A stretch of DNA of 8,333 bases from an uncultured Bacillaceae bacterium (GCA_937967685.1 CALBTX010000201.1:1-8333); one strand, 5' to 3'. Positions 1-6,399 are shown, counted from the first letter of the stretch. Numbers and translations are program-made. Notes: generated by a model not told the origin, from the sequence alone.

Positions 1-518
1 AATTCCTGAGCGGTACTGGATAAATCGTAATTCGGCAAGGCAATATCACATTTGTCTTTGTAGGCCATAATTTGATCATAGTAACGCAAATGTCGAGCAA
101 TGGCTTCGGGATCATCTCCGCGCTTCTGTTGCCGTTTGGTGACCGTTTCTTTATCGGCATATACGAAAATGGTTAAATGTTTTTCAAAATGCTGCTTGAA
201 TATTTCACAGCCTTCGGGACTGACAACGGCAAAAAAACTGCCTGCTTCGGCCAGTAAATCTTCGCAGTCTTCTTTTTTGATCCCGTAGTAATATCCGTCC
301 GATTGAACCGATTCGATAAACTCACCGCGCTTCTCCATTTTCTTGAACAGTTCTTCACCGATAAAATGATATTCCTTCGCTTCCGTTTCGTAAGGGCGTT
401 TAGGCCGAGTCGTATAGGAGATTACTCTTGGGATATGCAGCGTAATGCCGATGGCTTCAGCCAACGTATTCCGTCCAGATCCATCAGGTCCAACAAACAA
501 TAGTGCTATTCCTTTCAT
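1..518 (-). CDS. Guanylate kinase-like P-loop protein, partial (C-terminus beyond window edge)
   Basis: An open frame runs from ATG at 518 down to base 1 without a stop, giving 172 visible residues; the C-terminus lies outside the window. The start follows AAGGGAG at good spacing. The fold reads as guanylate kinase, which phosphorylates GMP to GDP with ATP: P-loop GPDGSGRNT at residues 10-18, GMP-binding SYTTRPKRP at 34-42, an EYHF strand at 49-52, GEFIES at 65-70 and YYYG at 76-79, then IFVYADKETVTKRQQKRG near 117-134, matching the lid and its arginines. Oddity: the Walker A lysine is arginine (R16), as in the catalytically dead MAGUK guanylate kinase domains, although the GMP-binding residues look intact. 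It is probably a divergent paralogue rather than housekeeping Gmk, so no gene symbol is given. It is divergent from the HAD gene. Confidence 0.82.
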   Translation of the reverse strand, partial: MKGIALLFVGPDGSGRNTLAEAIGITLHIPRVISYTTRPKRPYETEAKEYHFIGEELFKKMEKRGEFIESVQSDGYYYGIKKEDCEDLLAEAGSFFAVVSPEGCEIFKQHFEKHLTIFVYADKETVTKRQQKRGDDPEAIARHLRYYDQIMAYKDKCDIALPNYDLSSTAQE

Positions 519-725
519 ACACTATCTCCCTTCTTTTTAAATTCATAGGTTTGATGCCGATACAAAGTTGAACGCTCATCTTTTCCCAGCGTTATGGCCG
601 AACTCTGCGTTTTAAATGCCAGTTAAGCAATGGTTGAACGAACGTCATGTGGCACGCCTGCACAAATATGTTAATATAAGTATACCATTTCCTAGAAATA
701 TAGAATAGAGATAGACGGTGATCAA
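519..725. other. Divergent intergenic region between guanylate kinase-like and HAD genes
   Basis: These 207 bp separate two divergently transcribed genes, so both promoters should lie here. Around 671-706 the DNA is AT-rich, with several -10-like hexamers: TATAAG at 675 and TAGAAT at 701 on plus, and TATACT on minus near 683-678. None has a convincing -35 box at 16-18 bp, so I do not assign a promoter. The octamer GTTGAACG occurs twice, at 567-574 and 633-640. I see no RNA gene or terminator. Confidence 0.5.
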
Positions 726-1388
726 ATGAGGATCGGCATCATGTTTGACATGGATAATACGTTGCTTAAGTCGAGCATACCGTTTCAGAAAATGAAGGCG
801 GATTTGATTTCTTTTTTAGTCGATTCGGGGCTCGGGACGCAAACAGATTATGCTTCTTTGGCGACGGCCGCTCAAGTGATCGAAAAAGCGAAACGTTTCA
901 ATCAGGCGCATACACCAGACCCGGCCATTGAAAAGCACATTTGGCAAATTGTCACCGCACACGAAGCGTCAGGTATGCGCCATGCCGTCCTTGAAACGGG
1001 CGTCAAAGAAGGACTTGACAAGTTAAAAGAGGCGGGGTTTATCCTCACTGTCGTCACTAACAATGCCTATTCCGCCGCATGTCAGGCGCTGAAACAGTCG
1101 AAGATTGATGCTTATTTCGCGCAAATTGTCGGCCGCGAGCAAATGACCGCCCTGAAACCTTCGCCGTCCGGTCTGTTGTTGATTAAGGAAAAATATGCCC
1201 GGGAAGTGGACCGCTGGCTCATGCTCGGTGATTCCTGGATTGATGGCAAAGCGGCCGCGAAGGCCGGGATTGATTTCATCTCCTACAAGGGGGATTTGCC
1301 AAAAATGCATGAACAGGGGGTTTATCCCGTTCATGCGGTGGACAATTTCCATCAATTTGTGCTTTGGGTTTTCAGTTCCAGCTCGTAG
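726..1388 (+). CDS. HAD-superfamily hydrolase (phosphatase-like, subfamily I)
   Basis: A 220-residue haloacid dehalogenase-type hydrolase, most likely a small-molecule phosphatase acting in the cytoplasm. All four HAD motifs are present: motif I FDMDNTL with nucleophile D8 and acid/base D10; motif II threonine T111 in VVTNN; motif III lysine K144 in LKPSPSG; motif IV MLGDSWID with D169 and D173 for magnesium. The helical insert between motifs I and II is a C1-type cap, as in phosphoglycolate phosphatase and PpaX-like proteins, but the substrate cannot be read from sequence. The start at 726 is chosen because GGTG lies 5 bases upstream; ATG at 741 would cut close to motif I. The last 37 bases overlap the 3' end of the convergent reductase gene, and the protein ends in a serine run (SSSS). 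Confidence 0.88.
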   Translation: MRIGIMFDMDNTLLKSSIPFQKMKADLISFLVDSGLGTQTDYASLATAAQVIEKAKRFNQAHTPDPAIEKHIWQIVTAHEASGMRHAVLETGVKEGLDKLKEAGFILTVVTNNAYSAACQALKQSKIDAYFAQIVGREQMTALKPSPSGLLLIKEKYAREVDRWLMLGDSWIDGKAAAKAGIDFISYKGDLPKMHEQGVYPVHAVDNFHQFVLWVFSSSS

Positions 1389-2290
1389 ACTTTCAGCTTA
1401 TGATAGACGACTTGCAGCAGGGGAACGTCAAGCTGATGTTTTTCGGCCAGTTGCAATAAGTACCCTTGCAAATGATCTGCTTCAATGGCTGATCCTTTTT
1501 CCATATCACGCAGCATGGAAGATTTCATCCCGTAGGTCATCTTGTTGAACGTGTGCATTTGTTGATCGACGATGTCGTCGGCAAGCGGCGCTCCTTCGGC
1601 TCTCATGACGGCGGCGACTTCTTCAAAAAGTTGGCGGATTAACTGTTGACCGTATTCTGCTTCCCGAATGGGACCGACAGGAGCATTAATCAACGTTGTC
1701 ATGCCGGACATGGTCGTGATGAACAAATATTTATGCCATACGTCGCGGATGATGTTTTCGCTGAGCGTAAAATCGGCTTTTGCCCCTTGAAAAAGTTCTT
1801 CCAAAGCCTGGATGCGCAAAGTCCGGCTGCCCGACCATTCGCCGTAAACGAGCTCATGGGCGGGGCTCGTTTGGACGACCTCACCCTTGTCATTTAAAGT
1901 CGATTCGATGAAACAGAGACCTCCGAGCACTTTTTCCCGGCCAAACGTTTGCTGCAGCCTTTCAATGTGCGCATAGCCGTTCAACAGAGGGATGATCAGT
2001 GTTTGTTCCCTGACATAAGGCTTTAAACTTTCGATGGCTCCGTCCAGATGATACGCTTTCGTTGATAAGAAAATAATATCGTAAGATGGCGAGCTTTCCC
2101 CCGCCAGTATTGTCCGCGGTTGTAAATGAACGTCACCATGGACACTGCGGATCATCAGCCCGTGTTCAGCCAGCTGTTTCTGTCTGTTTTCGCGGACCAG
2201 AAAGGTCACATCGGCTCCTTTTTCCAACAGACGTCCGCCAAAATATCCTCCGACGGCACCTGCTCCCAAAACTAAAACTTTCAAATTCAT
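1352..2290 (-). CDS. panE: 2-dehydropantoate 2-reductase (ketopantoate reductase) family protein
   Basis: A 312-residue PanE/ApbA-family enzyme. The family reduces ketopantoate to pantoate with NADPH in pantothenate and CoA synthesis. The N-terminal Rossmann motif GAGAVG (residues 9-14) starts right after MNLKVLVL. Equivalents of the Escherichia coli catalytic and binding residues can be placed: K78 in STKAYH, N104 in PLLNGY, K187 in WHKYLF, the SSM-D segment at 257-262 and E270 in AIEADHLQGY. One family position differs: the asparagine in the KLxxN helix is isoleucine (I191), so it could be a paralogue acting on another 2-keto acid. The frame extends to a TTG at 2320, but that codon lies in a hairpin loop. 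ATG at 2290 is preceded by AAAAGGGGGA and fits the family N-terminus. It lies on the same strand as, and downstream of, aconitase. Confidence 0.8.
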   Translation of the reverse strand: MNLKVLVLGAGAVGGYFGGRLLEKGADVTFLVRENRQKQLAEHGLMIRSVHGDVHLQPRTILAGESSPSYDIIFLSTKAYHLDGAIESLKPYVREQTLIIPLLNGYAHIERLQQTFGREKVLGGLCFIESTLNDKGEVVQTSPAHELVYGEWSGSRTLRIQALEELFQGAKADFTLSENIIRDVWHKYLFITTMSGMTTLINAPVGPIREAEYGQQLIRQLFEEVAAVMRAEGAPLADDIVDQQMHTFNKMTYGMKSSMLRDMEKGSAIEADHLQGYLLQLAEKHQLDVPLLQVVYHKLKVYELELKTQSTN

Positions 2291-2309
2291 TCCCCCTTTT
2301 GACCAGGAT

Positions 2310-2328
2310 GGCGGCCGCAAGGGCCGCC
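2310..2328. other. GC-rich perfect hairpin upstream of the reductase gene
   Basis: GGCGGCC at 2310-2316 and GGCCGCC at 2322-2328 form a perfect 7-bp, all-GC stem with a 5-base loop. The element lies 19 bp before the reductase ATG and directly adjoins the tandem repeats. Neither strand shows a T-run after the stem, so it is not a canonical intrinsic terminator. In the minus-strand transcript it could stabilise the aconitase mRNA 3' end, act as a processing boundary, or limit read-through into the reductase gene. Confidence 0.6.
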
Positions 2329-2403
2329 CGTTGCCTCAGTTGTCTATCGTTGCCTCAGTTGTCTATCGTTGCCTCAGTTGTCTATCGTTGCCTCAGTGTC
2401 TAT
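2329..2403. repeat. Tandem repeat array, four copies of a 19-bp unit
   Basis: Three identical 19-bp units, CGTTGCCTCAGTTGTCTAT, lie head to tail at 2329-2347, 2348-2366 and 2367-2385. A fourth unit at 2386-2403 lacks one T and is 18 bp. The array fills exactly the space between the hairpin ending at 2328 and the last base of the aconitase stop codon at 2404. It would be transcribed as the aconitase 3' untranslated region, and if read-through occurs as the leader of the reductase gene. I see no self-complementarity within a unit. Confidence 0.95.
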
Positions 2404-5112
2404 TTATGAAGCTAATTGTCGCAGTACTTTTTTCAGAATGCCGCCGTGACGGTAATATTCGACATCGACCGCGCTGTCCAGACGGACGATCGTATCAAAT
2501 TCAAAGGTCGAACCGTCTTCACGTGTGGCCTTTACTTTCAATGTTTGGCCGGGTGTCAATCCTTCGTTCAGGCCGATGATGTCAAACGTTTCCCTGCCGG
2601 TAATGCCCAGGCTTTTCCAGCTCGTGCCTTCTGCAAATTGGAGCGGGAGAACCCCCATACCCACCAGATTGTTGCGGTGGATGCGCTCGAAGCTTTCGGC
2701 AATGACCGCTTTGACACCGAGAAGATTCGTTCCTTTGGCCGCCCAGTCGCGGGAGCTTCCGGTTCCGTACTCTTTGCCGGCCATGACGACAAGCGGTGTA
2801 TTTTCTTCTTGATATTTCATGGCTGCATCATAAATGGGCATGACCTCACCGGAAGGAATGTGTGTCGTAAATCCGCCTTCCGTGCCGGGTGCCATATGGT
2901 TGCGGATGCGGATATTGCCGAACGTGCCCCGCATCATTACTTCATGGTTGCCGCGACGGGATCCGTAGGAGTTAAAGTCTTTCCGTTCCACTCCTTTGGA
3001 GATCAGGTATCGGCCTGCGGGGCTGTCTTTGGCAATGCCTCCGGCCGGGGAAATATGGTCTGTCGTCACCGAATCTCCAAGCAGAGCGAGTGTTCTGGCG
3101 CCCCGGATGTCTTCAGGTTCCTCGACGTCCGGTGTCAAATCTTCAAAGAACGGCGGTTCTTGAATATAAGTGGAGTTTTCATCCCACTCGTATTGGTCGC
3201 CTTCAGGTACATCCATGCTGTTGAAACGCTCGTTGCCGTCGAAGACATTTTCGTACTGTTTCTTGAACAGTTCGGGATTGACTTTCTGCATCGCTTCCTG
3301 AATTTCTTCCGTCGTCGGCCAAATATCTTTCAAATACACCGGCTGACCGTCCCTGCCCTGGCCGAGCGGTTCTTTTGTCAGATCGATATTTGTTGTTCCG
3401 GCCAAAGCATAGGCGACAACAAGAGGCGGTGAAGCGAGATAGTTTGCTTTGACTAGGGCGTGCACACGACCTTCAAAGTTTCTGTTTCCGCTTAATACGG
3501 ATGACACCGTTAAATCATGATCCTGGATGGCTTTGGATACTTCGTCCGGCAGGGGACCGGAGTTGCCGATACATGTCGCACAACCGTATCCGGCGACATG
3601 GAAGCCAAGTGTCTCCAGCGCGTCCATCAAACCGGTATCGAGCAGATATTGAGTGACCACCTTGGAACCGGGGGTTAAGCTCGTTTTGACATATCCCGGT
3701 TTGGTCAGCCCTTTTTCCACGGCCTTCTTGGCCAAAATGCCTGCTCCGAGCATCACGCTGGGGTTGGACGTGTTCGTACAGCTGGTGATCGCCGCGATGA
3801 CGACAGAACCGGTTCTCAGTTCAGATGTCTCTCCGTTGGGATGGGTGAGAGGCACTTTTTTCTCAATGTCTTCCTCGCTGAGTTCAAAGCCTCCTTCATC
3901 CACCGGTTTGCGGATCACCTCGTTGAACGCTTCTTTCATCCTGCTCAGTTCAATTTTATCCTGAGGTCTTTTCGGACCGGCGAGCGTGGGAACGACTGTG
4001 CTCATATCCAGCTCGATCGTATCGGAAAAGACGGGGTCTGGCGTATCATCGGTACGGAACATCCCTTGTGCTTTATAGTATTCTTCGACAAGCTTGATCT
4101 GATGCTCATCCCGACCGGTGAGCCGCAAGTAGTTCAATGATTCTTCGTCGACGGGGAAGAATCCGCAAGTGGCACCGTACTCGGGTGCCATGTTAGCCAC
4201 GGTGGAACGGTCCGCCAGACTCAAGTTGGACAAACCTTCTCCGTAAAATTCAACGAATTTACCGACGACGCCTTTTTTGCGCAGCATTTCGACGATGGTT
4301 AGTGTCAAGTCCGTGGCCGTCGCTCCTTCGGGCAATCGGCCGCTTAACTTAAAGCCGACGACTTCCGGCATGACAAAGTAGATCGGTTGGCCGAGCATGC
4401 CCGCTTCCGCTTCGATACCGCCCACACCCCAGCCGAGGATGCCCAGGCCGTTGATCATCGTCGTATGGGAATCGGTGCCGACGAGGGAATCGGGGAAGAC
4501 GTACGTTTTGCCGTTTGCTTCCTTTGTCGCGGCAACGGTTGCCAAATATTCGAGGTTCACTTGGTGAATAATGCCCGTTGCCGGCGGAACGACGCGGAAG
4601 TTGTTGAACGCTTTTTGCGCCCAGCGCAGAAACTCGTATCGTTCGGTATTTCTCTGAAACTCGATGTTCATGTTTTTCTCCAGAGCATCTTTGCTTCCGA
4701 ATGTATCGACCATGACCGAATGGTCAATGACGAGGTCGACGGGAACGAGGGGATTGATTTTATTGGCGTCCCCGCCCATGTCTTCCATTTTGGAACGCAT
4801 GGCGGCCAAATCGACGACAGCAGGCACTCCGGTGAAATCCTGCAAGACGATCCGTGCCGGTTTAAAAGGAATTTCGGACTTGTCATTGCCGTTTTCGGCC
4901 CACTTGGCGATTTTTTCAATATGATCCTCACGAATGGCGAGACCGTCGAACTGCCGCACGGCTGCCTCCAGTAAAACACGCATGGAGAAAGGGAGTTTGG
5001 AAATGGAACCCAATCCCTGGGCTTCAAGTTTCGGCAATGAGTAATACGTGTACGATTGCCCGTTGACTTCAAGTGTCGAAGTGGCATTGGCATAAGCATT
5101 ATCGTTAGCCAT
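2404..5112 (-). CDS. acnA: Aconitate hydratase (aconitase, CitB/AcnA type)
   Basis: Cytoplasmic [4Fe-4S] aconitase, interconverting citrate and isocitrate through cis-aconitate in the TCA cycle. It has 902 residues, close to the usual length of bacterial AcnA/IRP1-type enzymes. The three cluster cysteines are visible at about C445 (SCTNTSN) and C511 and C514 (YGCATCIGNSG). The swivel domain carries LLGDSVTTDHISPAG, FNSYGSRRGNHEVM and the substrate-binding GSSRDWAAKG. Two ATGs compete: the one at 5118 is only 1 base from the AAGGAGG ribosome binding site, while ATG at 5112 is 7 bases away and gives the family-like MAND- start, so 5112 is chosen. Enzymes of this type can also bind RNA when the cluster is lost; that is family knowledge, not visible here. 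The gene is divergent from an IclR regulator. Confidence 0.97.
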   Translation of the reverse strand: MANDNAYANATSTLEVNGQSYTYYSLPKLEAQGLGSISKLPFSMRVLLEAAVRQFDGLAIREDHIEKIAKWAENGNDKSEIPFKPARIVLQDFTGVPAVVDLAAMRSKMEDMGGDANKINPLVPVDLVIDHSVMVDTFGSKDALEKNMNIEFQRNTERYEFLRWAQKAFNNFRVVPPATGIIHQVNLEYLATVAATKEANGKTYVFPDSLVGTDSHTTMINGLGILGWGVGGIEAEAGMLGQPIYFVMPEVVGFKLSGRLPEGATATDLTLTIVEMLRKKGVVGKFVEFYGEGLSNLSLADRSTVANMAPEYGATCGFFPVDEESLNYLRLTGRDEHQIKLVEEYYKAQGMFRTDDTPDPVFSDTIELDMSTVVPTLAGPKRPQDKIELSRMKEAFNEVIRKPVDEGGFELSEEDIEKKVPLTHPNGETSELRTGSVVIAAITSCTNTSNPSVMLGAGILAKKAVEKGLTKPGYVKTSLTPGSKVVTQYLLDTGLMDALETLGFHVAGYGCATCIGNSGPLPDEVSKAIQDHDLTVSSVLSGNRNFEGRVHALVKANYLASPPLVVAYALAGTTNIDLTKEPLGQGRDGQPVYLKDIWPTTEEIQEAMQKVNPELFKKQYENVFDGNERFNSMDVPEGDQYEWDENSTYIQEPPFFEDLTPDVEEPEDIRGARTLALLGDSVTTDHISPAGGIAKDSPAGRYLISKGVERKDFNSYGSRRGNHEVMMRGTFGNIRIRNHMAPGTEGGFTTHIPSGEVMPIYDAAMKYQEENTPLVVMAGKEYGTGSSRDWAAKGTNLLGVKAVIAESFERIHRNNLVGMGVLPLQFAEGTSWKSLGITGRETFDIIGLNEGLTPGQTLKVKATREDGSTFEFDTIVRLDSAVDVEYYRHGGILKKVLRQLAS

Positions 5113-5119
5113 GTTCATT

Positions 5120-5126
5120 CCTCCTT
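5120..5126 (-). promoter_or_regulatory. Ribosome binding site that decides the aconitase start
   Basis: The minus strand reads AAGGAGG here, a near-perfect anti-16S match. It is 7 bases from ATG at 5112 but only 1 base from the in-frame ATG at 5118. The downstream ATG is therefore the likely start and the ORF's first two codons are probably not translated. Confidence 0.8.
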
Positions 5127-5165
5127 GTTGTAAAAAATGGCCATCCTGAAAAAATAAGGGTTATC

Positions 5166-5190
5166 GTTTCATTGCTTGAAACCGTGTTTC
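5166..5190. promoter_or_regulatory. Candidate IclR operator: three alternating GTTTC/GAAAC half-sites
   Basis: Three half-sites alternate in orientation: GTTTCA at 5166-5171, TGAAAC at 5177-5182 and GTTTC at 5186-5190. The first and second form a perfect 6-bp inverted repeat with a 5-bp centre; the second and third form GAAAC-CGT-GTTTC. The latter resembles GAAAC/GTTTC dyads bound by IclR-family repressors such as KdgR. The middle half-site overlaps the -35 box of the regulator gene, and all three lie just downstream of the predicted aconitase transcription start, a position suited to repressing both genes. Confidence 0.5.
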
Positions 5191-5205
5191 TTCTGACGAT
5201 ATAAT
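5176..5205 (+). promoter_or_regulatory. SigA-type promoter for the IclR-family gene
   Basis: TTGAAA at 5176-5181 (-35) and a perfect TATAAT at 5200-5205 (-10) are separated by 18 bp. Transcription would begin near 5212, leaving about 60 bases before the preferred start at 5275. The -35 box overlaps a GAAAC half-site, which implies autorepression. Confidence 0.65.
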
Positions 5206-5232
5206 TATAACGTATATTTGCTGAAAAGTACA
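5204..5232 (-). promoter_or_regulatory. Probable aconitase promoter overlapping the divergent one
   Basis: On the minus strand TATAAT lies at 5209-5204, with only a weak -35 candidate, TGTACT, at 5232-5227 and a 17-bp spacer. The -10 box shares the 10-bp palindrome TATAATTATA (5200-5209) with the divergent promoter. The start would be near 5197, giving a leader of about 85 bases. Confidence 0.45.
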
Positions 5233-5274
5233 TGGTGAATGTCAGACTCGGCTCAAAAACTGGAGAGGATGGCG

Positions 5275-6015
5275 ATGATGGAAAAGCAAACGGTTCGTTC
5301 CGTTGAGAGAGCATTGGATATTTTATTATGTTTCACCGATGAAGAAGAATTAACCCTGACGGAAATCAGCAGGAAGGTAGGATTGAATAAAAGCACCGTT
5401 TACCGCCTGTTGGCTTCCTTGGAAAAGAAAGGATTCGTCACGAAAAACCATTTGACCGAAAAATATGAACTGGGATTCCGTTTATGGGAATTATCCGCTC
5501 ACTTAAAGCGCGCTGACGATCCGGCTGTGATGCTGTTGCCGGAAATGGAGAAGTTAAGAGATATGATCAACGAAACGGTGACGTTATATGTACGGGACGG
5601 CAAGGAGCGCATTCGCGTTCAGGCGGTGGAAAGCAAACAGACGATCCGCCGCGTGGCCCCCATCGGGGCGAGAATGCCTGTGATTCTGGGCGCATCGGGT
5701 AAAGTGCTTGTCGCTTACGCCGATCATGAAACGCAAGAAATGATCTTAAACGATGACGATTGGCCGCCTGAAAAAGATAAAGAGGCTTTCATGCTCGAAT
5801 TGTTGAAAATCAGACAGCTCGGATATGCGACGAGTGTGGAAGAAAGGGAGGTCGGTACGGCCGCCGTTGCCGCACCGATTCATAATCAGGAAGGGCGTTT
5901 AGTGGCCGCCTTGGCCGTTTCCGGGCCGACCGGGCGCATGACCGAAGAGAAAATGAAAGAAATGGCTCCGCATGTCATTCATTTTGCCCAGCGGATGGGG
6001 AATATGGTCCAGTAA
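5275..6015 (+). CDS. IclR-family transcriptional regulator
   Basis: A 246-residue IclR-type DNA-binding regulator. The N-terminal winged helix begins with RSVERALDILLCF and carries the recognition region LTEISRKVGLNKSTVYRLL and the wing LEKKGFVTK, all within about the first 60 residues. The C-terminal GAF-like effector domain runs from about residue 80 to the end and includes GARMPVILGASGKVLVAY and EEREVGTAAVAAPIHN, the usual ligand-pocket segments. The effector is unknown. The frame is open from ATG 5239, but the strong GGAGAGG at 5262-5268 lies 6 bases before ATG 5275 (9 before ATG 5278), so 5275 is preferred. The family consists mostly of tetrameric repressors or activators of carbon metabolism genes. 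It is divergent from aconitase with a shared control region, so autoregulation and control of acnA are plausible. Confidence 0.93.
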   Translation: MMEKQTVRSVERALDILLCFTDEEELTLTEISRKVGLNKSTVYRLLASLEKKGFVTKNHLTEKYELGFRLWELSAHLKRADDPAVMLLPEMEKLRDMINETVTLYVRDGKERIRVQAVESKQTIRRVAPIGARMPVILGASGKVLVAYADHETQEMILNDDDWPPEKDKEAFMLELLKIRQLGYATSVEEREVGTAAVAAPIHNQEGRLVAALAVSGPTGRMTEEKMKEMAPHVIHFAQRMGNMVQ

Positions 6016-6030
6016 ACAAAAACAAAAGCT

Positions 6031-6399
6031 TCAAGGCTCACCGGTTTTCATGTATTGAATGACCAATACCGCAGGCAGGATATAGCCGAGCATGGCTTGG
6101 ATAATGGCCACGGCCCGTGCCCAGCCAAAAGGCGTGACATCTCCGTATCCCACTGAAAATAATGTGATCACGCTGAAGTAGAGTGCGGAACCGATCCGAT
6201 CCAACCACCCTTTCTCGACAAGGGCTGTCTGTTGATAATGATCAACAACCGGGCCCAGCCTCGTGAGATCAAGGAAAGTGTAAATCAGGGCAAAGGTGAC
6301 AACGATGTTGGCATAGAACAACACCAGCCGGGTAAAGTAGTCGAACAATTTTTTGCGCTGGCCCCGAAGAAAAAGGGCGCTCAGAAGCATTGCACTCAT
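6031..6399 (-). CDS. Minimal two-transmembrane potassium channel subunit
   Basis: A 122-residue membrane protein with the KcsA-like layout of one channel subunit: TM1 about residues 24-44, pore helix about 70-81, selectivity filter SVGYGD at 82-87 and TM2 about 95-116. Four subunits would form a potassium-selective pore in the cell membrane. The filter has serine where the commonest form has threonine (TVGYGD). The C-terminal tail is only about six residues, so there is no RCK or other gating domain. ATG at 6399 is preceded by GGTGAAGGA. ATG at 6390 is a possible alternative, because AAGGA directly abuts the first ATG. The stop lies 15 bp from the stop of the convergent IclR gene, with no terminator hairpin between them. 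Confidence 0.85.
   Translation of the reverse strand: MSAMLLSALFLRGQRKKLFDYFTRLVLFYANIVVTFALIYTFLDLTRLGPVVDHYQQTALVEKGWLDRIGSALYFSVITLFSVGYGDVTPFGWARAVAIIQAMLGYILPAVLVIQYMKTGEP

Noticed and set aside
567..640. GTTGAACG octamer occurring twice in the 519-725 intergenic region
   Set aside because: Two 8-bp matches 66 bp apart can occur by chance and flank no clear promoter; too weak to call an operator.
2329..2403. Repeat array as a CRISPR or a TRAP-type (G/U)AG binding array
   Set aside because: The 19-bp units are contiguous with no spacers, so not CRISPR. UAG and GAG triplets in the minus RNA are about 9-10 bases apart, too wide for TRAP.
2329..2403. Iron-responsive-element-like stem loop downstream of aconitase
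   Set aside because: The transcribed (minus) strand has no CAGUG loop and the units do not fold.
2416..3432. 338-codon plus-strand frame opposite aconitase
   Set aside because: It is the antisense shadow of the well-supported aconitase gene; its protein is cysteine- and phenylalanine-rich without a recognisable domain.
4387..4974. 195-codon plus-strand frame opposite aconitase
   Set aside because: Another antisense shadow with no ribosome binding site or domain.
5154..5164. ATAA-GGG-TTAT dyad in the aconitase leader as a CcpC box
   Set aside because: CcpC sites have longer ATAA/TTAT spacing (about 7 bp); here it is 3 bp, and the dyad lies well downstream of the predicted start.
5105..5314. 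69-codon minus-strand frame across the aconitase/IclR control region
   Set aside because: It overlaps both promoters and the IclR start, has no domain, and its sequence is explained by the regulatory DNA and neighbouring genes.
6013..6033. Bidirectional terminator between the IclR and channel genes
   Set aside because: Only 15 bp separate the stop codons and no stem beyond the HindIII-like AAGCTT hexamer is present.
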